Origin: Prosthecobacter algae
GTDB lineage: Bacteria; Verrucomicrobiota; Verrucomicrobiia; Verrucomicrobiales; Verrucomicrobiaceae
Assembly: GCF_039542385.1 (NCBI RefSeq)
Contig: NZ_BAABIA010000002.1
Coordinates: 62,001 to 126,000 of the forward strand
Direction: 5' to 3'
Length of the DNA stretch: 64,000 bases
Part shown: one piece after another, positions 26,613 to 35,393 of the stretch
Numbering within the stretch: the stretch's first letter is position 1
How the letters are laid out: each line of letters begins with the position of its first letter
The notes under the pieces: model-generated
The model's input: only the letters and a program-made list of their open reading frames with translations
Databases searched by the model: none
Told to the model about the DNA's origin: nothing
Position numbers and translations under genes: made by a program

Positions 26613-27758
26613 ATGGCATCCGTCTTTCGCCGCGAAGGCACCAAATTTTTCCACGCTGACTTCCGCGATGCGAAAGGCATCAGGCGGCATCGTTCCACCA
26701 AGGTCACAAACCGTAAAGAAGCAGAAAAAATTGCCGCCAAATATGAAGAGGCTGCCCAGAAGAGACGCACCTTTGCCCAGGTCAAACAGGTGATCAGTGA
26801 CTTTCATGAGGAGCTCACTGGTGAAAAAGTTAAAGCTGTCAGCCTGCGGGATTTCATTAATGATTGGCTCAAAGAAAAGGAGGCTGAAACAAAGCCTTCC
26901 ACCATGGATTTTTACCGCTCTGCCGCCACCCGCTTTGCCGATTTCATAGGGACCCAAGACAACGGAGACATTTTTCACGTAGGTCGTGCATCAGTCGTGC
27001 AATATCGCGGCGACCTGTTGAAGACGATGTCTTCCACAAGCACGAACCACCACCTCAAGTGCATCAAGATGATTTTTAGAGCGGCAAAGAAGAACGGAAT
27101 CGTTGCCGAAGATCCTGCCGAAAGCGTGGACACAGTAAGGAAGTCCGAGGAGGGAACTGAGCGCTTGCCGTTTGAGTTGGATGATATCAAGAAGGTTCTA
27201 GCTCTCGCAGATGATGAGTGGAAATCCATGATCCTGGTTGGCCTTTACATCGGTCAACGTCTCTCAGATGTGGCCAAACTGGAGTGGTCTGCGGTTGACC
27301 TGGATTCTGAAAAGATCACGCTTGTCACCACCAAGACAGGTCGTCGCATGTCCCTTCCTATTGCTGCGCCTCTCAAAAACCACCTCACAAAGACACCAAA
27401 GGAAAAACGGCAAGGACCGCTTCATCCGCATGCTGCAGCCGTCTTTGCCAAAACTGGGAAGGTGAGCACGCTCAGCAATCAGTTTGCTAAGCTGTTGGCG
27501 GCAGCAGGGCTTCGTGAAAAGGTCAGCCATACCAAAACAAAATCTGGTCGCGGAGCCAAGCGCGACTTGAACGCACTGAGCTTCCACAGCCTGAGGCATA
27601 CTGCGGTTTCGCTGCTCAAAGCGGCCGGCGTAGATCAAGCCACGGTCATGGAAATGATCGGCCACGAAAGCGAACAGATGAGCGCTCACTATACGCACGT
27701 GGGAGAGGAATCACTGAAAAAGGCAGCGGCAAAACTGCCTGACATCGTGAGTGAGTGA
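26613..27758 (+). CDS. Tyrosine recombinase / site-specific integrase
   Basis: A 381-residue integrase starting MASVFRREGTKFFHADFRD, an opening seen in Verrucomicrobia integrases. It has the SAM-like core-binding domain (about residues 80-180) and a catalytic domain with GLYIGQRLSDVAKL (Arg), SFHSLRHTAVS (H-x-x-R), GHES and SAHYTHV (Tyr nucleophile). I use the ATG at 26613 rather than 26589 because of the family N-terminus. It lies beside the tRNA fragment, which is its likely target. It ends 11 bp from the convergent polymerase gene. Confidence 0.88.
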   Translation: MASVFRREGTKFFHADFRDAKGIRRHRSTKVTNRKEAEKIAAKYEEAAQKRRTFAQVKQVISDFHEELTGEKVKAVSLRDFINDWLKEKEAETKPSTMDFYRSAATRFADFIGTQDNGDIFHVGRASVVQYRGDLLKTMSSTSTNHHLKCIKMIFRAAKKNGIVAEDPAESVDTVRKSEEGTERLPFELDDIKKVLALADDEWKSMILVGLYIGQRLSDVAKLEWSAVDLDSEKITLVTTKTGRRMSLPIAAPLKNHLTKTPKEKRQGPLHPHAAAVFAKTGKVSTLSNQFAKLLAAAGLREKVSHTKTKSGRGAKRDLNALSFHSLRHTAVSLLKAAGVDQATVMEMIGHESEQMSAHYTHVGEESLKKAAAKLPDIVSE

Positions 27759-27769
27759 ACGATCTACCT

Positions 27770-30700
27770 TCACCTCTTTCTCACCCTCGGCTTCTGGACG
27801 CGCAGCACCTCAAGTGTGTAACCAGCGCCATTATCAAAAGGCTGCACCTCCCCTGTCACTTCGACGACCGGGTATCTCACAGTGGCCAGGCCATGGTAGC
27901 GATAGGCCTCGGCAAAGATCTCGCATTCCACAATCCCACTTTGATCACAGATGGAGATGAATTTCATGGGCTCTCCGTTGGCCTGAATATGAGATCGAGT
28001 CACGATGATCAGCCCGCAAACCGTCACTCTCTGCCGGTGATACCGATGTAGGTCTGCGATCCGGCAATAAGTCCCCCAGCCGACTTCTGGAAACCGTTCC
28101 AAGGGATGCCCTGTGATTGTGTATCCCAGGAGCTCGAATTCATCACACAAGCGTTGCAGGCGCGACGGCTCTTCACGGAACGTCGTGCGCAATTCCTCAT
28201 CCGTGCAATTCTGCAACAGCCATCCATCACCGACACTGCCATCGCGACTGGTATGCAGGCAGTGCCAAAACTGTTCTGTCCTTGGCATACCAAATCCGTC
28301 CAAAGCCCCCACTCGAATAAGGCTCAGTGTTTCAGCAGGCTCGGGACGAACACGCTCACAAAAATCGCGAACCCCCAAGAATGGAGATCTCAGTTTTTCA
28401 GCTCTCCACCGCTCCAGCAGTGATTCACTAAGACCCTTGATGGAACGCATTGGCACTCGAATAGCTCGCCCTAGGTTCCGCGCTGGCGTTCCGCTTTCCA
28501 CGGTCATTAATTCAACGTCAAACGAGTCCGTAGAGACGTTCACATCAGGCGATAAAAAACCAATCCCCAACCGCCGACACTCCAAGGTGTAAACCAGAGG
28601 TGAATAAAACCCTTTCCCATTGGAGAGCACCGCAGCCATGAACTCCGCAGGGTGGTAACACTTGAGATAAGCCCCTTGGTACGCCTCAACCCCGTAGGCA
28701 GTGCTGTGTGCCCGGCAAAAGGCATATCCTTGGAACCCAGTCACCAACTGCCAGACCTTTTCAATGATTTCATCATGGTGCCTCTTTGCTTTGGCAGCCG
28801 CAACAAACTCCACCTTCAGCTCTGCCACTTTCCTCATGTCCAGTTTGACCAAGGCTCGGCGTAGCATGTCAGCTCGTCCAGGTGCCAGACCCGCAAAGGC
28901 TTCACAGATTTGCAGGATATGCTCTTCGTAGGCCACAACGCCAAAGGTTGAGCGAAGCACTCCGCTCAAGCTTTCATGGGTGTAATCCACAGGCTCCAAT
29001 CCTTGAGCACGCCGTGCAAACTGGCTCTTTTTCAATCCATTGGCCGCGCCAGGTCTGATCACTGAGACAATGGCAATAAGCCGATCAATGTCCCTTACCG
29101 CAGCCATGCACGCTAAGCTTGTCATGGCAGGGCTTTCGATGTGATGCACGCCTCTAGCATTACCTGAGGCGATCATCTCCCACACCGCTTCATCAGACCA
29201 CGCTTCCACACTGTCAGGACGTGGTGGGTATTCAGAGCCTCCCAAGCCGCCAATTTCCAAAGATTTTAAATCAACCGAGACTCCTTGTTGGCCTAAAGCT
29301 GTCTGAGCATCACGCAGAACAGCGAGTCCGCCTTGGGCCAGAATATCGAGTTTAATGAGCCCGACTGCCTCGACTGCATCCATGTCAAAATGAGTCGTTG
29401 GCCAGCCTTTCGCACTGGTAAAGACCGGAGTCAGAGTGCGGATGGGGTCACGAGACAATACCACGCCGCAGGGATGCATTTTGGCGTAACGTGGAAATCC
29501 GTCCAGCATGCCAGACATCAGCAAAGCCGTTCTGAGCGGCTCTTCTTTCCATTCCTCAAGATCACACTCACGCGAGACTGCCAACGCATCTGCCGCATGC
29601 TTTGCATCCGTCCAGGGCATGTGCTGGGTGAGTCGGCGAATCTCGTTTTCTGCGACTCCTAAAACCTTGGCAATATCGCCGAAAGCCGACCGCGCTTGGA
29701 AGGTATTAAAACCACCCACAATGGCAGCATGCTCTGGCCCGTAGTGAGACAAAAGGAGTTCCACCACGTCGTCTTTACGGTCATGCGCAAAATCAATGTC
29801 AATGTCCGGCAGCTTTTGCAGCGCCATGCGGTCACGATTAAGGAATCTCCGAAAATAGAGCTCAAAGCGGATGGGGCAGACATTGCTGATTTTCAGGCAA
29901 TAACAAACCAGGGAATCGGCTGCGCTTCCTCGTGTGATCCAGTCAATACCCACAGCCAGACAGCGCTGCAATAGATCCCACACCATTAAAAAATATTCCT
30001 CGTAACCGACTTCAGAAATGATCTCGAGTTCCTCATTCAACTGGGCCTCGTATTGCCCCGCTTTCACTCCATACCTCGAGCGCAAACCCTCATGAGCCAA
30101 ACGACGCAACATCATCGCGGGAGCACTGCCATCCTGAGGCTCATACTGCGGAAAGCGCAGGGTCTTAAAGTCGAACGAAAAATTGCACTGCTCCCCCAGC
30201 TCATGCGCGGCTTGCAACGCCTCAGATGAATAGCAACCTGCCCAGTGAGTGGAATCATGAAACGCGAAGTCACCTCTGCGCTTTTTGGGATGACTTTCAT
30301 GCAGGAGCGTGAGGGTCTTCATGCTCTGCAAAATGTCGAAAAACACTTTATCCTGCGGAGATCCATACCGAATCTCGGGCAAAGCTATTTCACTGCTATT
30401 AGCGGGCACGATGATCAGGCCTTCGTGGTGATCGTCGAGTTGCTCAGTGGTCACGCCACCGTCTTCACCGAAGGACAAGAGGCGGCAGAGATTCTGATAT
30501 CCTCGGGTGCTTTGCACGTAAGCTAAGAGACGCTTTTTCCCGTGGTTGAGTTCCGCACCCACCACAGGCTTAATGCCGGCGGCTGATGCGGCCTGGAAAA
30601 ACGGAATCGCAGCGTGCAGGTTGGGATCTGTGATCGCCACCATGGGCACTTCATGAGCTACCGCTTTCTCAATGATGGCGGGGATGGTGAGTGCCGAATC

Positions 30701-32026
30701 TAAAAAGCTGTAACAGCTCTTCACATTCAGTGCAGGCACAGAAGATTTCACAAATTTACGAACCAGGATCTCGGGTTTCAGGGTGACACGTTCCTGCAAG
30801 ACTCTGTTCGTTGTCGAAGCACTCGCATCTGTGACCAGTCGAGGTTTGGGGAGCACCTGTCTTGGCGCATGCCGATGTTGCGACAACCACAAGTCATGTC
30901 CACGCATGATGCTTTGATGACCACGCTTTAAATCATCCACCACCATCGCCAATGAATGCAGCCTCTCTCTTTTGGCATCAGATGCTTCCAGAGGAAGTAG
31001 CGCTGAAAAACTGGCGTGGTAAATTTTGGTGAAGCGCACCCCTACCAGACGAATGCTCACACGCCTTTCCCAGGCCTTCTTCAGCATCGCCTGCATCAGC
31101 GGATAAACATCATGCTCCAGATCGGTTGGCTCATCCAAGCTCATGGAGCGTGTCACTTCGTCCATGTCATTGTAGCGAAGACGCAGAGTGACGGTGCGAA
31201 TGCTTTTTCCGTCCTGCCTCACCCTCTGCATCAGCGTATCCACCATTGCTCGAAGCCTCGCGACAATGAAGGCAGTATCCGTGGTATCTTGGGGAAAAGT
31301 TTCCTGTTCTCCATAGCTCTTAGCCGCAGGGGCTTCACAGATCACCGGCCGCGCATCCAGACCCAGGGCATAATCTCTCAGCACCACAGCACTCTTTCCT
31401 AACAGCAACGACAGCTCGTCCAATGGCGCCGAGGCGATGTGTCCTACACGGCAAAGACCGGCTGTGTTTAACCTTGCTGCAAGTTGAGGGCCGACCATGG
31501 GCAACCACTTGTTTTCCAGCGGCCATAAAAACCCCTGCTCATGCCCCGGTGCCACTTCAATGAAGCAGTGGGGTTTGTGCAGCTTGCTCGCGATTTGTGA
31601 CACCAGTTTATTCGCACCCACACCCACGGACACCGACAGTTTTAGACTCTGTGCAATCGCCGTCTGAATGGTCGCTGCGGTGCTGCCAGCCTTGCTTTGC
31701 AATGAGCCTGTTAAATCAAGGTAGCATTCATCAATGGAGGCCACTTCCACCACCGGAGTGAAGTCATAGGCGTAGCTGAACATCAGCTTGGAAAAGCGCT
31801 CGTATTTTTCAAAGTCCCCTGGCAACACAATCAGGCTGGGGCACAGCTTCTTGGCCTTAGCTGTTGGCATCGGGGTAAAGATGCCCAGTTTTCGCGCCTC
31901 ATAACTGGCCGAGGCAATCACCCCTCTTTTTTCTCCACCCACAGCTACAGGCCTTCCACGCAGTTTGCTATCAGCAGCCTGCTCAACGCTCGCAAAGAAC
32001 GCGTCCGCATCAAAGTGCAGGATCAT
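27770..32026 (-). CDS. Fused Y-family (DinB) and C-family (DnaE-type) DNA polymerase
   Basis: One uninterrupted 1418-residue frame. Residues 1 to about 390 are a Y-family polymerase: FDADAFFASVEQ (D6, D8) and ASIDECYLDLT (D99, E100) are the catalytic acids, followed by the little-finger domain. From about 430 the protein is a DNA polymerase III alpha of the ImuC/DnaE2 kind: PHP-like domain, LPDIDIDF (D741, D743), GLIKLDIL (D894), HhH and OB regions. All polymerase acids are kept in both halves. The PHP opening reads ALNVKSCYSFLD, so the usual metal-binding H-x-H is lost. The gene follows the UmuD-like gene by 6 bp under a LexA box, so it is a probable SOS-induced translesion enzyme combining inserter and extender. 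Confidence 0.9.
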   Translation of the reverse strand: MILHFDADAFFASVEQAADSKLRGRPVAVGGEKRGVIASASYEARKLGIFTPMPTAKAKKLCPSLIVLPGDFEKYERFSKLMFSYAYDFTPVVEVASIDECYLDLTGSLQSKAGSTAATIQTAIAQSLKLSVSVGVGANKLVSQIASKLHKPHCFIEVAPGHEQGFLWPLENKWLPMVGPQLAARLNTAGLCRVGHIASAPLDELSLLLGKSAVVLRDYALGLDARPVICEAPAAKSYGEQETFPQDTTDTAFIVARLRAMVDTLMQRVRQDGKSIRTVTLRLRYNDMDEVTRSMSLDEPTDLEHDVYPLMQAMLKKAWERRVSIRLVGVRFTKIYHASFSALLPLEASDAKRERLHSLAMVVDDLKRGHQSIMRGHDLWLSQHRHAPRQVLPKPRLVTDASASTTNRVLQERVTLKPEILVRKFVKSSVPALNVKSCYSFLDSALTIPAIIEKAVAHEVPMVAITDPNLHAAIPFFQAASAAGIKPVVGAELNHGKKRLLAYVQSTRGYQNLCRLLSFGEDGGVTTEQLDDHHEGLIIVPANSSEIALPEIRYGSPQDKVFFDILQSMKTLTLLHESHPKKRRGDFAFHDSTHWAGCYSSEALQAAHELGEQCNFSFDFKTLRFPQYEPQDGSAPAMMLRRLAHEGLRSRYGVKAGQYEAQLNEELEIISEVGYEEYFLMVWDLLQRCLAVGIDWITRGSAADSLVCYCLKISNVCPIRFELYFRRFLNRDRMALQKLPDIDIDFAHDRKDDVVELLLSHYGPEHAAIVGGFNTFQARSAFGDIAKVLGVAENEIRRLTQHMPWTDAKHAADALAVSRECDLEEWKEEPLRTALLMSGMLDGFPRYAKMHPCGVVLSRDPIRTLTPVFTSAKGWPTTHFDMDAVEAVGLIKLDILAQGGLAVLRDAQTALGQQGVSVDLKSLEIGGLGGSEYPPRPDSVEAWSDEAVWEMIASGNARGVHHIESPAMTSLACMAAVRDIDRLIAIVSVIRPGAANGLKKSQFARRAQGLEPVDYTHESLSGVLRSTFGVVAYEEHILQICEAFAGLAPGRADMLRRALVKLDMRKVAELKVEFVAAAKAKRHHDEIIEKVWQLVTGFQGYAFCRAHSTAYGVEAYQGAYLKCYHPAEFMAAVLSNGKGFYSPLVYTLECRRLGIGFLSPDVNVSTDSFDVELMTVESGTPARNLGRAIRVPMRSIKGLSESLLERWRAEKLRSPFLGVRDFCERVRPEPAETLSLIRVGALDGFGMPRTEQFWHCLHTSRDGSVGDGWLLQNCTDEELRTTFREEPSRLQRLCDEFELLGYTITGHPLERFPEVGWGTYCRIADLHRYHRQRVTVCGLIIVTRSHIQANGEPMKFISICDQSGIVECEIFAEAYRYHGLATVRYPVVEVTGEVQPFDNGAGYTLEVLRVQKPRVRKR

Positions 32027-32032
32027 AGCTGA

Positions 32033-32485
32033 TCACCTCTCTGGGAGCCTCAGAAGCGCAATCTGCACCCCTTGGATGACCAGCTCTCTAGCCGGGATGA
32101 GGTCTGGATATTTCACATTAGCTGCCCGCAGATAAGGCACGCCACCCTGCAAAATGAACCGCTTGAGGGTGGTTTCACCATCAATGAGAGCTGCAACAAT
32201 GTCTCCATGCCGGGGCTCCCGAAACTCCATGATCACCACATCTCCCTCCAAGATGCCCGCCCCCTTCATCGAATCTCCGCGCACTTTAAGGGCAAAGGTC
32301 CTGGCGTTCTTCGGTAATCTCAGAGTGTCGAAATCCACATCCAGGCAGTAATCCTGCCGCCCCTCCTGAACCTCCGGCCTTCCCGCCACAATGCTGCCAA
32401 GCAACGGCACACGACGGAGAGAGAAGCTGTTGGCGAGAGTTTGCCAGAGCATTTGCAGCGAAAATACTTGGCGTGAGGTGAGCAT
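32033..32485 (-). CDS. UmuD-like S24 peptidase / LexA-type autoprotease
   Basis: A 150-residue protein without a DNA-binding domain. The peptidase S24 part has an Ala-Gly cleavage site (SIVAGRP, A34-G35), the serine in VRGDSMKG (S72) and the lysine in GETTLKRF (K108). UmuD of Escherichia coli has the same plan and length; RecA-stimulated self-cleavage there activates the partner Y-family polymerase. The start at 32485 has GGTGGAG about 5 nt upstream, and a LexA operator ends 17 bp before it. Its partner is presumably the fused polymerase encoded 6 bp downstream. Confidence 0.85.
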   Translation of the reverse strand: MLTSRQVFSLQMLWQTLANSFSLRRVPLLGSIVAGRPEVQEGRQDYCLDVDFDTLRLPKNARTFALKVRGDSMKGAGILEGDVVIMEFREPRHGDIVAALIDGETTLKRFILQGGVPYLRAANVKYPDLIPARELVIQGVQIALLRLPER

Positions 32486-32501
32486 GGCTCCACCAAATAC
32501 T

Positions 32502-32515
32502 GTTCATTAGAACAT
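32502..32515. promoter_or_regulatory. LexA operator, Verrucomicrobia type
   Basis: TGTTCATTAGAACA, a perfect 14-bp palindrome matching the TGTTC-N4-GAACA motif reported for Verrucomicrobia LexA. It lies 17 bp upstream of the umuD-like start and so should place the umuD-polymerase pair under SOS control. Confidence 0.85.
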
Positions 32516-32624
32516 TTTCAAGAACCTCCTGTGTTTTTTCACCCGCTCCCCAGAGAGAACATGACCGTCGCACCCAAAAAGGACCTCAACCACTGGTTGA
32601 TTTGAAGGACCGAGGTGATCACAA

Positions 32625-33413
32625 TTACAATCCCAATTCAGGCGTCTCATTTTCATTCGCGACCGGCACATCACCCATTTGAGGAACGGGCGAGCTGATG
32701 GGAACCAAAGATTCTGCAGATTTATTCTGAGGCAGCAAAGAAGCATTCGACACCCGGTAAGCCTCCAGCAGCTCACTTTCGTAGGGCTGGAAAAAAGACT
32801 GCAGCTCCTCTTTTGCTTGTCCAGGGGACAACCAGGCCAAAGCCCTCTCATCGTCCAAAACCAGCGGACTACGGTCATGGAACTTCGCCATGTATCGGCC
32901 CGGAGGCGTCGTCACCACACTCATTGAGGTATGCATAGGGCCTGAAGCCTGATCCTCTGCCAAAGGGCTTTGCCAAACATCCCAGATAGCAGCCAGCAGC
33001 AGAGGAGACCCGTCCGCATTGTGAATGAAATAGGGTTTGCCACGGTCGGGCCACTCATGCCAGCCGGTCACAGGAACAAGGCAGCGTCTTTGCATCACTG
33101 AGTGACGATAGGAGGCCAATTCAAAAATCGTCTCGGAACGGGCATTGAACGTGAGCCTGAATTTCTTATTCACCTCCGCCTTGCCACCTTTTGCCCAGCT
33201 AGGTATGAGGCCAAACCGCATCCGTGTCGCCACGAGTTCGCTTTCCTCCATCGTCAAAACATCCGCATAATCAGTGGGGCACAAATTGTGAACGCTAGGA
33301 GCCTTAGAACGCACATCCTCCTTCGCAGAGGCCTTCCGTCGCTCCACACGCAAAGCCCGCCCCGCTAGAGACAACGCAGGGAGCTTCGCAAACTGATTGA
33401 GACGACCGCACAT
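32625..33413 (-). CDS. SRAP-domain protein (YedK/HMCES family)
   Basis: A 262-residue SOS-response-associated protein. After Met removal, Cys2 (MCGRLNQF) is the residue that cross-links abasic sites in single-stranded DNA. NARSETIF and the VPVTGWHEW strand supply the Asn, Glu and neighbouring residues of the active site, and FHDRSPLVL is the conserved C-terminal element. HMCES/YedK protects abasic sites until repair. The last 60 residues are an extra, likely disordered tail. No LexA box is visible right before it; it may have its own promoter in the 54-bp gap to the divergent CBASS genes. It belongs with the mutagenesis cassette. Confidence 0.87.
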   Translation of the reverse strand: MCGRLNQFAKLPALSLAGRALRVERRKASAKEDVRSKAPSVHNLCPTDYADVLTMEESELVATRMRFGLIPSWAKGGKAEVNKKFRLTFNARSETIFELASYRHSVMQRRCLVPVTGWHEWPDRGKPYFIHNADGSPLLLAAIWDVWQSPLAEDQASGPMHTSMSVVTTPPGRYMAKFHDRSPLVLDDERALAWLSPGQAKEELQSFFQPYESELLEAYRVSNASLLPQNKSAESLVPISSPVPQMGDVPVANENETPELGL

Positions 33414-33467
33414 GATTTATGTTGTTGATCGTGCATTTAATCACATGTCCTATTTTCGGATAATTGT

Positions 33468-34049
33468 ATGCACCCTTATTCCATAGACACCAATGCCCGG
33501 CAAACAGTTTACTCTCTCCTAGCAATTATCGCCTTCGTAATTCCCGGCTTTGTCGCCAGTGACAGGGTTACTCACCTTGTGGGCGATAAGCTGTCCTACC
33601 CCTTTGGTGTGGGTGCAACCTTCGGAGTTCTGTTTCTGCTCTTCGACCATGTCTTCTGGAAGTGGCTTCAGTTCATCCTGCATATTCCCAACTTGAATGG
33701 CACATGGACAGCCAAAGGGATTAGCTCCTATGAAGACCCGGCGACGGGCAAGCCGATGGAGTTCGTGATGGAGTATAAAATCAAGCAAACCTTCACACGG
33801 ATCGAAATTTCAGGAGAGACCGACAAATCAACATCACGGAGCACCATGGCTTCACTAGAGATTGATCACGCAGTGCCCATCTTCCGCTACGCCTTTGAGA
33901 ACACCCCGCGAAACATGTCGGACGCAGAGCTTCAAAGGCACCCAGGCCTGATCGAGCTGCGCTTGAACTCAGTGGCCAAGATGACGGGTGATTATTTCTC
34001 CGGCAAACACCGCCTCCGTTATGGCGAGCTAATCTTCACCAAAGCCTGA
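33468..34049 (+). CDS. Cap15-like CBASS membrane effector
   Basis: A 193-residue protein with two N-terminal membrane helices (LLAIIAFVIPGFVA at about 17-30; VGATFGVLFLLFDHVF at about 48-63) and a C-terminal region of alternating strands beginning LNGTWTAKG, like the beta-barrel of Cap15. In CBASS, Cap15 binds a cyclic nucleotide through the barrel and disrupts the inner membrane. It is followed one base later by a CD-NTase gene. The pair forms a minimal CBASS locus. The effector call depends on layout and context more than on residue identity. Confidence 0.7.
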   Translation: MHPYSIDTNARQTVYSLLAIIAFVIPGFVASDRVTHLVGDKLSYPFGVGATFGVLFLLFDHVFWKWLQFILHIPNLNGTWTAKGISSYEDPATGKPMEFVMEYKIKQTFTRIEISGETDKSTSRSTMASLEIDHAVPIFRYAFENTPRNMSDAELQRHPGLIELRLNSVAKMTGDYFSGKHRLRYGELIFTKA

Positions 34050-34050
34050 T

Positions 34051-35085
34051 ATGTCCACACGCACCAAATACGAGCGTCTCCTTGCGAGGCGTGCTCCGCA
34101 AGACGAACGCAGGATCTACAATTTCAGCGAATCGTTTGAGACACAATACGGCGATGCCACCAAATACCTAATTGGTGCCATGTCACCTGTGGCACCGCTA
34201 TACACACAACGTCTAATTGTACAGGGTGACCGGGTTGAAAATCAATTAAAGACACGACTGGCAGTGTTGTATCCGGCTCTTGAATTCCGACGCCAGGGTT
34301 CCGTCTCCAATAATACTCACATCAAGTTCCACAGTGATGTGGATGTGTTGGTCATCATTGACAAGTTTCACACGCTGGAACCTCCACAACAGCCTCCAAG
34401 CCCCTACCGTGGAAACCCAGATCAAGACCTCATTGACCTGCGGCAGAATTGCGCGGACGAACTCAAAAATGCATTTCCTGCGGCAACGGTAGATAACAAG
34501 GGTTCGACCTGCGTAACCATCGACGGAGGCAGTCTTGTCTGTTCCGTTGATGCGGTCCCATCCAACTGGTTCAATACCGTTGCTTGGTCCCAGTATCGAC
34601 AGGAGCACGAACGTGGCGTCCAGGTTTATAACCGGGACAAGGGACAGCGGATTCTGAACCGTCCATTTCTTTACAACCATCGAATCCATTCGCACGACCT
34701 TCCCCGGATCGGAGTTCCTCGTTGCCTGATGCGTCTGTTGAAGAACATCAAGGCAGACCACGAGAAATCTGGTCTCGATGATGATGTGGATTTCTCCAGC
34801 TTCGACATCTGTTCGCTGGTCTATCGGATGCCAGATGATCTGGTCGCTGGAATACACAATCGGCCCCTTCGCCTTATTTACGCGCTGCTGGTCTGGATAG
34901 CGAATGTGCTGAACACTCCATCCTTGCGAGGCAGCCTAAATGTTGTGGATGACTCGCGCCTGATTTTCGACACACCCACCAAGGAACACGGCCTTAGAAT
35001 CCTGTTTGAGGATCTCAAAATCCTTTATCACCAAGCAGACCAGGAGACATCAAATCGCCAAATACTCACTGAGTCTCATCTGTAA
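34051..35085 (+). CDS. CD-NTase (cGAS/DncV-like nucleotidyltransferase)
   Basis: A 344-residue cyclic-oligonucleotide synthase. The active site reads QGSVSNNTHIKFHSDVDVLV: G83-S84 for the triphosphate, then the metal-binding D96 and D98. A third acid is likely in CSVDAVP. The C-terminal half is the helical OAS-type domain. On phage infection it would make a cyclic nucleotide that triggers the membrane effector encoded upstream. No Cap2/Cap3 ancillary genes follow, so this is the short (type I) form. The product base identity cannot be read from the sequence. Confidence 0.85.
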   Translation: MSTRTKYERLLARRAPQDERRIYNFSESFETQYGDATKYLIGAMSPVAPLYTQRLIVQGDRVENQLKTRLAVLYPALEFRRQGSVSNNTHIKFHSDVDVLVIIDKFHTLEPPQQPPSPYRGNPDQDLIDLRQNCADELKNAFPAATVDNKGSTCVTIDGGSLVCSVDAVPSNWFNTVAWSQYRQEHERGVQVYNRDKGQRILNRPFLYNHRIHSHDLPRIGVPRCLMRLLKNIKADHEKSGLDDDVDFSSFDICSLVYRMPDDLVAGIHNRPLRLIYALLVWIANVLNTPSLRGSLNVVDDSRLIFDTPTKEHGLRILFEDLKILYHQADQETSNRQILTESHL

Positions 35086-35393
35086 TTTGATGACATCCAA
35101 TCCTGCCGCATAAGGCCCCCTATCCAAACATGCAATGGACTTGTCCCTGCCCAATAACCAGAATACCGTAATTCCCGTTGCACCACCCAAAGAAGCCCCT
35201 AAGAAAGCAGAAACACCAAAAACCTGATCAAGGTCAAAGACGACCCGGAGCCCGGGAGGGGTGTAGAACGTGCTCAGTGTGCCGTTGAAGTGCCTGAGCA
35301 GCCTCGACACCCTCAAAAAAAGGCCTGATACAGCAGCTTTTCCCATCCCAGGAGGCGAATGAAGGATAAATATTTCCACAACCTGAACTTACC
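35086..35393. other. Intergenic gap between CBASS and TrlF-like gene
   Basis: About 300 bp without a supported gene or strong repeat. It probably contains the end of the CBASS transcript and the promoter of the next defence gene. Confidence 0.3.
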
